A DNA stretch of 64,000 nt from Rhodococcus jostii RHA1 (lineage in GTDB: Bacteria > Actinomycetota > Actinomycetes > Mycobacteriales > Mycobacteriaceae). Location of the stretch: positions 124,001-188,000 of the forward strand of contig NC_008270.1 in assembly GCF_000014565.1 (NCBI RefSeq), written 5' to 3'. The notes under the pieces are model-generated. The model was given only the letters and a program-made list of their open reading frames with translations, was not told the DNA's origin and searched no databases. The stretch's first letter is position 1; each line of letters begins with the position of its first letter. Shown here piece after piece: positions 8,337 to 16,912 of this stretch. A program made the position numbers and the translations under genes.

Positions 8337-8910
8337 CACAGGGAAGGAAGGGCGAGTTATGACATCGACCGCGGCGATCAACGACGTGGCGACACGTCCG
8401 TCGTTGGCACTCATCAGTGAACTTGAGCAGACGCTCTATCGCGAGGCCCGATTGCTTGATCAAGAACGCCACGACGAGTGGATGGCGATGCTGGCCGAGG
8501 ATCTGTTCTATTACATGCCGGGAGTCCAGACGCGATATCGTAACGACACCACGGATACGGTCAACGATTTGTCGCGTATGGCCTACTACAACGATGACCT
8601 CGACATGATCTTCACTCGCGTGGAACGGCTGAAGACCGGCACCGCATGGTCGGAAGATCCACCCACGCGTTACCAGCACCTCATCACCAACATCGAGGTT
8701 GAACTCACCGATCGTCCCAACGAATACAGGGTCTATTCCAACTTTTTCGCGTTCCGTAGCCGCAACGAGAGGGATGAAGACAGGCCGCTGGTGGGCAGTC
8801 GGGAAGACACCTGGCGTCACAAGGACGGCGACTATCTCCTCGTGAAGCGGATCATCACACCCAAATGGAACACGCTGCTCAGCAAGAACCTCAACATCTT
8901 CCTCTGAGCA
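7996..8910 (+). repeat. Direct repeat, copy 2: dioxygenase alpha 3' end plus beta gene
   Basis: This is the second copy of the repeat at 1-915. Right of 8910 the sequence switches to a fragment of the etbC 3' end, whereas copy 1 continues into the 918-950 hairpin and intact etbC. Confidence 0.95.
8359..8907 (+). CDS. etbAb2: Aromatic-ring dioxygenase beta subunit, copy 2
   Basis: This is an exact repeat of the 182-residue beta subunit at 364-912, with the same ribosome binding site and the same 22-base gap after the alpha stop. Identity ends three bases beyond the stop codon. The lack of any protein difference between copies points to a recent duplication or ongoing gene conversion. Its partner is the alpha subunit just upstream. 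Confidence 0.92.
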   Translation: MTSTAAINDVATRPSLALISELEQTLYREARLLDQERHDEWMAMLAEDLFYYMPGVQTRYRNDTTDTVNDLSRMAYYNDDLDMIFTRVERLKTGTAWSEDPPTRYQHLITNIEVELTDRPNEYRVYSNFFAFRSRNERDEDRPLVGSREDTWRHKDGDYLLVKRIITPKWNTLLSKNLNIFL

Positions 8911-8911
8911 C

Positions 8912-8962
8912 AGTCACGACAACGAGGTTGAAGGCTATGGTCTGGACGTCCCCCTCAAATAA
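8912..8962 (+). pseudogene. Scar of a deleted etbC (last 15 codons)
   Basis: The bases from 8915 read HDNEVEGYGLDVPLK and then a stop at 8960-8962. They match the C-terminus of etbC (HDNEVEGYGLDIPLK, then GLDIPA) at 1824-1889. Almost the entire extradiol dioxygenase gene has therefore been lost after the duplication, leaving the beta gene fused to this tail. The scar overlaps the proposed start of the ferredoxin gene in another frame. Confidence 0.85.
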
Positions 8963-9302
8963 AGAATCTACAACGGCGGACTTGATTCGTTTGTGCTGTG
9001 TGGATGAAGTGACAGAGGGAAAACCTGTCGCGCTGAACCCACCGGGATTACCACCGCTAGCGGCATACCGGGTCGGCGACGATTATTTCGTCACTCACAA
9101 TGTTTGTACGCACAGCTACTCGTTGCTTACCGACGGGTTTCAAGAGGGCGAGGTAATCGAATGTGAAGTGCACGGCGGGACCTTCGACATTCGCAGTGGC
9201 GCGGCGACCGGGTTCCCCTGCCGGACAGCGCTGAAAACGTTTGATGTCGTCCTTATTGAGGGGTGGATTACGATTGTGGCGCCCGGCGCCGAGTCTCAAT
9301 GA
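8937..9302 (+). CDS. etbAc: Rieske-type [2Fe-2S] ferredoxin of the dioxygenase
   Basis: This small Rieske ferredoxin (BphA3 type) has the cluster motif CTH-x-n-CEVHGG: Cys-Thr-His near residue 60 and Cys-x2-His near residue 79. It carries electrons from a reductase to the dioxygenase alpha subunit. The start is uncertain. ATG 8937 gives 121 residues, somewhat longer than usual, and its first codons come from the etbC scar. GTG and TTG codons at 8982-9000 would give ~105 residues, closer to the family length but with poor ribosome binding sites. The rest is solid (LPPLAAYRVGDDYFVTHNVC). Confidence 0.85.
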   Translation: MVWTSPSNKESTTADLIRLCCVDEVTEGKPVALNPPGLPPLAAYRVGDDYFVTHNVCTHSYSLLTDGFQEGEVIECEVHGGTFDIRSGAATGFPCRTALKTFDVVLIEGWITIVAPGAESQ

Positions 9303-9449
9303 CGAGGTCAGCAGTCCGGGAACGGAAATCCGGACGATTTAGGACGGGTGCCAGCTCGTGAGGCATCCGCGGGTGCTTCGTCGTAGCACGTTGGAACTGA
9401 ATAGTGGGTTCGCCGGAGCGAGCTCGGGAATTACGTCGGAGGGAAAATA

Positions 9450-10274
9450 ATGAGCACGGAAATGCCCCCAGGGGATAATTCAATCGTCGCGAACGGTATC
9501 AGTACGAACTACCTCGAGGCTGGTAGCGGTCCTCCTGTCGTGCTGATCCACGGGTCGGGTCCGGGAGTCACTGCCTATGCGAACTGGCGGCTCACGATCC
9601 CGGCACTCGCGGAACGGTTTCGGGTACTTGCCCCCGATATGGTCGGGTTCGGTGGGACCGAACGGCCCCCTGGCGTGGTGTACGACCTCAAGACCTGGAC
9701 AGACCAGGTGGTGGGTTTCCTTGACGCGCACGGCATCGAGCGGGCGTCCCTGGTTGGCAACAGCTTCGGCGGGGCAATCGCGCTGCGGGTCGCCACGCAG
9801 CACCCGGAGCGTGTCGAGCGGCTGGCGCTCATGGGCAGTGCGGGTGTTTCCTTCCCGCTCACCGATGGCCTCGATGCGGCATGGGGTTACCAGCCATCGA
9901 TTGAAAACATGCGTCGACTGCTCGACATCTTCGCATACTCGCGCGAGCTCGTGACAGACGAGCTGGCCGAAGTGCGGTACCGCGCGAGCATCGAACCGGG
10001 CATTCAGGAAGCATTCTCCGCCATGTTTCCCGAACCGCGGCAGATCGGCGTGGATGCACTGGTCACTCCTGAGGAGGACCTGGCACGCCTGCCTCATGAA
10101 ACGCTTGTCATTCACGGCCGGGAGGACCGCGTCGTACCCCTGTCGAGCTCCATACGGCTCATGGAAGTCATCCCCAAGGCCCAGCTACACGTCTTCGGCC
10201 GCTCTGGACACTGGACACAGATCGAATGGGCCGAGAAGTTCAACCAGCTACTCAACGACTTCCTCGCCAACTAG
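9450..10274 (+). CDS. etbD: Second meta-cleavage product hydrolase
   Basis: This 274-residue alpha/beta hydrolase is of the same family as BphD but clearly diverged. The nucleophile motif is GNSFGG (Ser105), the acid Asp226 (GREDR) and the base His254 (SGHW); HGSGPGVTAYANW at 34-46 is the subfamily oxyanion motif. ATG 9450 follows GGAGG. Closest in pattern are hydrolases for alkyl-substituted monocyclic ring-fission products (EtbD, TodF, IpbD type), so it may handle the smaller products while the gene at 2010 handles others. It lies 147 bases after the ferredoxin gene in the same direction. Confidence 0.9.
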   Translation: MSTEMPPGDNSIVANGISTNYLEAGSGPPVVLIHGSGPGVTAYANWRLTIPALAERFRVLAPDMVGFGGTERPPGVVYDLKTWTDQVVGFLDAHGIERASLVGNSFGGAIALRVATQHPERVERLALMGSAGVSFPLTDGLDAAWGYQPSIENMRRLLDIFAYSRELVTDELAEVRYRASIEPGIQEAFSAMFPEPRQIGVDALVTPEEDLARLPHETLVIHGREDRVVPLSSSIRLMEVIPKAQLHVFGRSGHWTQIEWAEKFNQLLNDFLAN

Positions 10275-10510
10275 CCCAATATCGCATGCCTTCAGTTGCG
10301 TGTTCCCGTTCCTTCCCGGCATCCGGGAGTGCGTGGGCTCGTCCGGAGAGGTTAGCTGCCCGGCACCGCAAAATAGTGCTCCTTGCTGTGCCGGGTGCCT
10401 GGGCGCCGGTGTGCAGTGATTGCCAACTGCATGGGTTCGTGCTCAGGGCACGCGATCCAAAACAAGGTCTTGACACGATCGCCTGACTGGCGATCAATGT
10501 CGCCTGCGTC

Positions 10511-11821
10511 ATGGCTACACCAAAACTTATGCGAGCGACGGGAGCCTACGTGCAAAAGCCCGACACCGCGATCGCAGCGCCACCAAAGACCACCGAAGTC
10601 AAGCCAGCGGTGCTCGCGCTGTTGCTGTTCGGATCGACGATGGGCGTCATGGCCGGAGCGATCATCGGCCCAGTCCTCCCCTTGATCCGCAACGACCTCG
10701 ACCTCGGCGACACCGCGCTCGGTCTTGTGATCACCACGCACGGATTGGTGATCGCGCTGACCAGCCCAGCTGTAGGGTGGGCAATCGACCGATGGGGCGT
10801 ACGTACACCGTTGGTGGCTGGCCTGGCGATCTATGCCGTCGGCGGAGCCGCGGGCATGTTTGTGGAGTCCTACCCTGTGCTGATCGCCAGCAGGATGATC
10901 TTCGGTGTCGGCGCCGCCTGCTTGTTCACTGGCACCACCACCGCCATGCTTAGCCTCTATCCAGGCCACCGCCGGGACAGGGTGATGGGCTGGCGATCCA
11001 GCACGACCGCGCTGGGCGGAGTGCTGTGGCCCCTGATCGGAGGGGCTCTGGGTGCGCTGTCCTGGCACGCACCGTTTGCCATTTACTTGCTGGGCCTCCC
11101 GCTCGGCGTAGGCGTGCTGGCCCTCATGCCGGATACCCGGCGGATGCGGCATCGCAACGAAGGGACTCTGCTGGCATTGCTGCGCTCCAAACCGTCGATG
11201 CTGCTGTTCTATGGCGTTCAGTTCGCGATGGGCGTGCTGCTCTACGGTTTGGTCATCTTCCTGCCGCTACGGCTGCACGGACTCGGTGTTACCGCGCCGA
11301 TCCTCTTCGCCCTGTTCACCGCGACGGCGTCAGCCGCCGCAAGCCTGGTTGGGTTCAGCTACCCACAGTTTCGGGCGAGACTGTCCGACCCCGCACTGTT
11401 AAGTCTTTCTGTCACCCTCTGGGCGGCGGGGTTCCTCGTGATGGGGGGCTTTGACGAGGTACTGATCGTGGGGGTCGGCGCGGCGCTGTTCGGTGCCGGC
11501 ATGGGCTTGGCGTTCCCCGCCGTGGCCGTCCTGGTCGGCGACAGCGCCCCCGAATCTCTCCGCGGCAGGGCCACCTCGCTCATCGGGACCACCAACTTTC
11601 TCGGCCAGTTCCTCTCCCCGATCATGCTCGGCCCACTCGTAGCGGCGTACGGAGTCGGCGACGGCTACGTCGTCGTCGCGGGCGCCGTCACACTCTTCGC
11701 GCTCGCCTTGCTCACCTGGACACACGCGGACGGCGCGAAGGCCTTCCCGACCGTGAGCTCGGGCCTCGACGCCAATCCACCCAGCCTGGCGGGTACCGAA
11801 ACTTATCGTGACATGCGCTGA
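10511..11821 (+). CDS. MFS transporter, 12 membrane segments
   Basis: This 436-residue major facilitator superfamily protein of the cyanate/nitrite-like (CynX/NimT) subgroup shows regularly spaced hydrophobic helices from about residue 33, with the loop motif GWAIDRWGVRTPL between segments 2 and 3 and a matching SLRGRATSLIGT in the second half. It probably imports an aromatic acid or exports an intermediate; the substrate cannot be read from the sequence. ATG 10511 is used; a GTG at ~10550 is an alternative, because neither has a strong ribosome binding site. It stands alone 236 bases after the hydrolase and 250 bases before the sensor kinase. Confidence 0.85.
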   Translation: MATPKLMRATGAYVQKPDTAIAAPPKTTEVKPAVLALLLFGSTMGVMAGAIIGPVLPLIRNDLDLGDTALGLVITTHGLVIALTSPAVGWAIDRWGVRTPLVAGLAIYAVGGAAGMFVESYPVLIASRMIFGVGAACLFTGTTTAMLSLYPGHRRDRVMGWRSSTTALGGVLWPLIGGALGALSWHAPFAIYLLGLPLGVGVLALMPDTRRMRHRNEGTLLALLRSKPSMLLFYGVQFAMGVLLYGLVIFLPLRLHGLGVTAPILFALFTATASAAASLVGFSYPQFRARLSDPALLSLSVTLWAAGFLVMGGFDEVLIVGVGAALFGAGMGLAFPAVAVLVGDSAPESLRGRATSLIGTTNFLGQFLSPIMLGPLVAAYGVGDGYVVVAGAVTLFALALLTWTHADGAKAFPTVSSGLDANPPSLAGTETYRDMR

Positions 11822-12009
11822 CTGGGCTGAGAATCCCAAGTTTGGAACGGGTGGGCTCGAATCCGGGTCCAGCCGGTCCATTCGGTCAGGCTGGGATAAG
11901 CCTTGGTGACATGACCCCGTTTGAGCGCCCGGCGCAGCTAACGTCGGGTGAGCAAGGCATTGCGCGCGTTCGGTGGATGCGCTGTACCCCAACCGTTTGT
12001 AAATCTGGA

Positions 12010-12038
12010 GTCATCGCCAGAGGGAGGCTGGCGATGAC
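12010..12038. promoter_or_regulatory. 29-bp palindrome upstream of the sensor kinase gene
   Basis: GTCATCGCCAG at 12010-12020 and CTGGCGATGAC at 12028-12038 are perfect inverted arms around a 7-base centre. They lie 42 bases before the ATG of the kinase gene. This could be an operator for the kinase gene or a leader hairpin. Confidence 0.5.
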
Positions 12039-12079
12039 CGAAGCGCCGCGGAAATGCGGATGCGACTAGGAGCATGGCA

Positions 12080-15000
12080 ATGACGCCAGATCGTGTGGAC
12101 AAGCACAAGAGAATCGACTTAATCCGGGAGCTGCGTGTTGGCTGGGGGGCGAGCACGAATCTCGGAGTCAATGCCGAGACACATGAGCATGTCGTTGTCC
12201 GGAAGCTCGATCTGTCCGTGACGCGGCCATGGAGTTGGGACTGGCTCACGCACGAGCTGGAGACCATGGCGAGTTCACAGTTGCTGCACCACGTGACGAC
12301 CAAAATCGTGCGCAAAAGCGCCGATGAAGCCGTCCTCGTTCGTCCGGTCGTGGCCGGCAGGGACATCCTTGAGTGGGCTGCTCATGAGCCGCGCCCATCG
12401 ATCGACACCTACCTCCGGGTGATGTGTGATCTGCTCTTCGCATTGGCCCAACTGCATAGCATGGGGATCGCGCACGGCGGGCTAAAGCCGGCAAACATCA
12501 TGCTGACGGAGAGCGGCCACCTCATTCTCCTTGACGCAAGCATCACGCGCACTCAGCTGGCCGCAACCACATACCCGGTTAATTCCGCTGACGGCCGATA
12601 CTTGCCCCCTGAGCACGCCGGACGCCTGCACCGGACCGTCGGTTTCGCGGCGGATATCTTCGCCGCCGGTTGGGTACTCCTTGAAGCCGCCGCGGAGAGG
12701 AACCGTACCGCTAGTGCCTTGCGGTCGGGTGCGGACGGTCGAGACATGACCCCGGAGGGGTTAGCTCATCTGGTAGATGTCGTGGGTGTGCCGCCGGCGC
12801 TGCGCCCGGTCATCTTGAAGCTGCTCAGTCCGCTGCGAGAGCATCGGTACGAGAGCGCCGAGGACGCTCTGGCTGCAGTCGAAGCTGTGCTGGCGACCAG
12901 CATCGGGGAGGCCGGCCTGGTGCCGACAGCTTCAACAGCTATCGGCGGATCGCTCGCCTACCTGGAGCCTCCACTCGTGGGCAGACGCGCGGAACTCGAC
13001 ACCCTCAACTTCTACGTCGAGCGGGCCACCCGTCCCACCAGGGCCGTGCTGTGCATGAGTGGCGAATCCGGTCTCGGCAAGAGCCGTCTGCTCGACGCCG
13101 TTGCCATACACGCCAATGCGATGGGTGTGACAGTTCTGCGTGGCGGCGCGTTCGAGTACGCGGCCCAACGCCCGCTCGGGCTGTTTGCGGAACCATTCCG
13201 GGACATCGTGACGTATCTGAGGGCACATCCGGGTGAGGCTGATCGAATGCGCCGGGAGATGGGAGAGCTACTCGGGCCAGCCATCGAACTGATTCCGGGG
13301 CTGGCCGGCGTCTTCGCCGATCTGCCCACGACTGACGTCGCCGGACTTGCGTTAGACGACGGGTCGGCCGCAGCCGCTCCGACCGCAGCGATTGCTCGTC
13401 TCTTACAGGGTGTGTTCACGAAGGCGCGTCCCGGGTTGCTCATGCTGGACGACTGCCAGTGGGCTGATGATCTCAGTTGGCAAGTGCTCGCCAAAGTCGC
13501 GTCAGAGACATCGCGGGGGGCGGGCTCGCCGGTCTACGTTTCGTTGATCTGTTCATGCCGGCCAGAAGCCGTCGCGCAAGTCAAGAGCTGGGACGTCGAT
13601 GGCATCGACTTTCTGGAACTGGAACCATTGTCTTCTTCGGACACGGAGGAGTTGGTCCGATCGATTGATAACCATATCCCCGATGAGATCGTCCCCTATG
13701 TGATCAGATACTCCGGGGGCAATCCAATGGAAACGTTGTCCGTATTCCGGGCGCTTATCGACTCATCTGCCCTCACCCGAGAAGCGGGCCGATGGGTAGT
13801 AAATGAGGACGAGATGCGCTCGCTTCCTGTGCTGTCGCAGCCTCGCTCACTGGACGCTTCCGGCATGCGAGAGGGGACCCGGACGGATGTCTTCGTCTCT
13901 GCTCGGCTGGATCTGTTGTCGGCCAACACCCAGCAGGCGATGCGTCAGGGCGCCATTCTCGGACGCCAATTCCCTTCCCCGCTGCTCTGCGGCGCTCTAG
14001 GCGCGAGCGCGGAAGACGTTCGCTATCTACTCCGGGAGGGGATGGAACGCGGGATCATACGTCGTGTCGCGGGTGTCGGCGCGGAGAACTTCGAGTTCAC
14101 ACACGACCGGCTTCGTGAAGCGGTCCTGAGGTCCCTGACCGAGGAACAGCGACGCGACACGCATAGACGTGCCGCGCAAGCGCTCGAGGGGTCCGCTGAG
14201 GGGCAGAGTGACTATGAGATCGCGTACCACCTCAACCGGTCTGGCCAGGTTGCCGCGGCGATGCCGTACGCACTGAGGGCTGGCGAAGCCGGGCTCAGAC
14301 AGCACGCACTCGACGTTGCGGAGAGCAACTTCGAGATCGCTGAGGCTGGGCTTCAGCTTCTCCAATCGATCGGCGATCGGGAGAAGTTCCGTGTCTATGA
14401 AGGCCTCGGTACCGTCCACATGCTCCTTGCCAGTTACGATTTGGCGGCGGAGAAACTGACCCGCGCGCATGAAATCGCCCAGGCGCTTCCTGGACTCGAG
14501 TCGGCCCGAGTGGCGACCCTGCTCGGGGAACTGGCCTTCAAGACCGGCCGGTTCGAGGATGCGGCCGCTTGGATGCAGCAGGGCATGCAGCACCTCGGCC
14601 TCCGGGTGCCGGGTCGTCCCTTGGCAGCCGCTGCTTCTTCCCTTGGGGAGGTGGCCATCCTTGCTCTTGGATGGGTATCACGACGAATCCGGCCGACCCG
14701 AGCAAACGCCGGAACAGAGCGTGACCGCCTGGCCGCCCGCATCTACGACCGGCTGGCGTACGAGTGGTGGTTCGTCAGGTCACCGATCTGGGTGAGATGG
14801 GCCATCCTCCGCGGCGTGCGTTTCGCGAATGCCGGTGGGAGCACGCGTGAACGCTCGCATGCATACTCTATGGCAGCTGCGATCATCTCCGGCACCGCGC
14901 CGATTCTCGCGCCGGTCTCGCTCCGCCTTGCCGTCCGATCACTGCGATTATGCCAGGCAGCAAAAGACGACTGGGGCGTCGCTCATGCGCAGCACTTTCG

Positions 15001-16903
15001 AGGATTCGTGTTGCTCGCTGCCGCCAGATACGACGAAGCGATTGAATCTCTCGACGCCTCGATCACAGCCTTCGACACTGTCGGTGATCGATGGGAGCAA
15101 ATAGCTGCGATGTGGCAGAAGGCCCTGTGCCTCTTTCGACTTGGGATGCTCCATGAGGCCGGCGTGCTTGCTCGCGAGACCTACCGAGAAGGCAAGCGCA
15201 TCGGCGATCGGATCGGTGCGGGCACTGCTCTCGCGATCTGGGTCCGCTGCCTACCGGCCGACGTGAGCGTGGAAACGCTCTCTCGTGAACTGCGGCGGAC
15301 CAATTCGGACGATCACCACACGACCGCCATGTTGCAAGCCGCACGGGGATGGCGACTCTTCCATTCGGATGAGTACGAACAAGCGGTGGACGCGTTTCGG
15401 CAGGCAGACGAGCTGCTCCGTCACTCAGGCATCAGAAACCATTTCGTCGCCCCAATCACGACCTGGCATCTGCAGGTGCTTCGCCTGATGCACGACGCGG
15501 CTCCTGCCTGGTGGGCGGGCGAGCGCCGAAATCGGGCGAAGGCCGCCCGTCGACAGCTCGCCCGTGCGCTGCGGTCGGCCATCATCTTCCGAGGTGAGCG
15601 TCCGACAGTGCTGCGTGAATGGGCGATGATGTCGTTCGCGGAAGGGCACTCGTGGCGCGGGCGGCTGATCCTTCGCGCCGCGACTCGCAGTGCGGTCAAC
15701 GCTGCGGCTGGTGGCGATCTTGCCGCATGCTCCTCGGTGGAAGAACTTGCGTGGATCAAACTTCGGCGGGGATCGCTCGGACAGCTGCCTCCCGCCCGGG
15801 AATTGTGTCGACGGCTGGCTATCCGGGTGGATCGCGGGATCGCCGAGGCGGTGCCCTCAGGAGTGATGCCCACCGGCGGGGATTCCTCTCGCCACCGGTC
15901 GCTTCTCGACGCCGTCGGCAGAATCGTCGCGTCCGATGACGTCGAAGAGGTTCTCGCAAAACTTCGAGAAGCGACCATGGCTACGACCAGTGCCCGGAGG
16001 GTGGAGATCTCACGTCTGCCGGAGAGCGTCGGCCCAGGTGGGGTTCCGAACGGGTCGCCGGGAGCGTCTCTGGGTGAGCCGATCGTGACTGGTGAGGCCG
16101 CCCGTGGGATGAAGATGACCGAACGTATCGCTAAACCGGTTGTGGCAGACGGGCACAACGCTAGCTCGGTCGTCGCCGCGTTTCCCCTCGGCGAGGGTCA
16201 CTACCACGAGCCGACCGTGGAGGTACTGGCCGCTCTGGCGGGTGCGGTCATCGAGCGGGAAAAACTACGTCGCAGGTCCATGGAGTGGATCGTCGACGTG
16301 CAGGAGGCGGAGCGAGGCAGAATAGCCAGAGACCTGCACGACGAGTTCGGTCATCTGTTCGCGGGCATTACGGAAGGGCTGAGCGCGCTCGAGAAGGTCG
16401 GAGACGAAGCCACCCGTCGAGTGACCATGGACGTGCGGAAGATCGTCCGTCAGGGTATTCAGGCTGCTCGCGTCGGCGCATGGTCATTGCGACCGTCAGG
16501 TCTGGATGATCTGGGCCTGCCTGGGTGCGTCGAGCAGCTTGTAGAGGACTGCCGCCAAATGTTCCCGCTCCGGATCGAGTTGACCGCAACGGGGCACGCG
16601 GGACCGATTCCCCCGTCCGTGGAGACCGCAGTCTTTCGCATTGTTCAGGAAGCGCTGACCAATATCGACCGACACAGTCGCGCTGCGGCGGCGAGCGTCG
16701 TGCTCGTGTGCTCCGGTCACACAGTTCGGGCGGTCGTGGAGGATGACGGGATCGGTTTCGATGTCGACGTCAGCGGGCAGAGCGGGTCGCTGGGACTGAT
16801 TGGGATGCGGGAGCGGGCGCGACTTGTCCGCGGTCGGTTGACCGTCGACTCCCAACCTGGGCAGGGAACGATCGTGATGGTGGAGGTGCCGATCAGACGA
16901 TGA
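12080..16903 (+). CDS. bphS: Giant BphS-type sensor histidine kinase with N-terminal kinase-like domain
   Basis: This 1607-residue protein has a Ser/Thr-kinase-like domain at ~20-280, an AAA/STAND-type ATPase with Walker A GESGLGKS near 328 and Walker B LLMLDDCQWAD near 452, then a long TPR-like helical region (~640-1240). A GAF-like segment follows, then a NarL-partner histidine kinase: H-box RDLHDEFGH with phospho-acceptor His ~1420, and an ATPase domain with EALTNIDRHS, DDGIGF and GLIGMRERA. This matches Rhodococcus BphS, which senses aromatics and phosphorylates BphT. The kinase-like domain looks inactive (HGGLKPAN for HRDLKPxN, DAS for DFG). ATG 12080 has AGGAG at a proper 7-base spacing; ATG 12074 is too close. 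No response regulator follows. Confidence 0.9.
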   Translation: MTPDRVDKHKRIDLIRELRVGWGASTNLGVNAETHEHVVVRKLDLSVTRPWSWDWLTHELETMASSQLLHHVTTKIVRKSADEAVLVRPVVAGRDILEWAAHEPRPSIDTYLRVMCDLLFALAQLHSMGIAHGGLKPANIMLTESGHLILLDASITRTQLAATTYPVNSADGRYLPPEHAGRLHRTVGFAADIFAAGWVLLEAAAERNRTASALRSGADGRDMTPEGLAHLVDVVGVPPALRPVILKLLSPLREHRYESAEDALAAVEAVLATSIGEAGLVPTASTAIGGSLAYLEPPLVGRRAELDTLNFYVERATRPTRAVLCMSGESGLGKSRLLDAVAIHANAMGVTVLRGGAFEYAAQRPLGLFAEPFRDIVTYLRAHPGEADRMRREMGELLGPAIELIPGLAGVFADLPTTDVAGLALDDGSAAAAPTAAIARLLQGVFTKARPGLLMLDDCQWADDLSWQVLAKVASETSRGAGSPVYVSLICSCRPEAVAQVKSWDVDGIDFLELEPLSSSDTEELVRSIDNHIPDEIVPYVIRYSGGNPMETLSVFRALIDSSALTREAGRWVVNEDEMRSLPVLSQPRSLDASGMREGTRTDVFVSARLDLLSANTQQAMRQGAILGRQFPSPLLCGALGASAEDVRYLLREGMERGIIRRVAGVGAENFEFTHDRLREAVLRSLTEEQRRDTHRRAAQALEGSAEGQSDYEIAYHLNRSGQVAAAMPYALRAGEAGLRQHALDVAESNFEIAEAGLQLLQSIGDREKFRVYEGLGTVHMLLASYDLAAEKLTRAHEIAQALPGLESARVATLLGELAFKTGRFEDAAAWMQQGMQHLGLRVPGRPLAAAASSLGEVAILALGWVSRRIRPTRANAGTERDRLAARIYDRLAYEWWFVRSPIWVRWAILRGVRFANAGGSTRERSHAYSMAAAIISGTAPILAPVSLRLAVRSLRLCQAAKDDWGVAHAQHFRGFVLLAAARYDEAIESLDASITAFDTVGDRWEQIAAMWQKALCLFRLGMLHEAGVLARETYREGKRIGDRIGAGTALAIWVRCLPADVSVETLSRELRRTNSDDHHTTAMLQAARGWRLFHSDEYEQAVDAFRQADELLRHSGIRNHFVAPITTWHLQVLRLMHDAAPAWWAGERRNRAKAARRQLARALRSAIIFRGERPTVLREWAMMSFAEGHSWRGRLILRAATRSAVNAAAGGDLAACSSVEELAWIKLRRGSLGQLPPARELCRRLAIRVDRGIAEAVPSGVMPTGGDSSRHRSLLDAVGRIVASDDVEEVLAKLREATMATTSARRVEISRLPESVGPGGVPNGSPGASLGEPIVTGEAARGMKMTERIAKPVVADGHNASSVVAAFPLGEGHYHEPTVEVLAALAGAVIEREKLRRRSMEWIVDVQEAERGRIARDLHDEFGHLFAGITEGLSALEKVGDEATRRVTMDVRKIVRQGIQAARVGAWSLRPSGLDDLGLPGCVEQLVEDCRQMFPLRIELTATGHAGPIPPSVETAVFRIVQEALTNIDRHSRAAAASVVLVCSGHTVRAVVEDDGIGFDVDVSGQSGSLGLIGMRERARLVRGRLTVDSQPGQGTIVMVEVPIRR

Positions 16904-16912
16904 TTGGGTTAG
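16900..16912 (+). pseudogene. Start of an interrupted gene overlapping the kinase stop (likely the response regulator)
   Basis: The kinase stop overlaps a new ATG (ATGA at 16900-16903), the usual sign of translational coupling. The frame reads MIGLV and is then cut by IS701, whose left end is 16913. On the far side of the element (from 18262) the frame continues for about 20 codons without resembling a receiver domain. A bphT-type response regulator would be expected here; it appears to have been removed by insertion followed by deletion. Confidence 0.45.
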
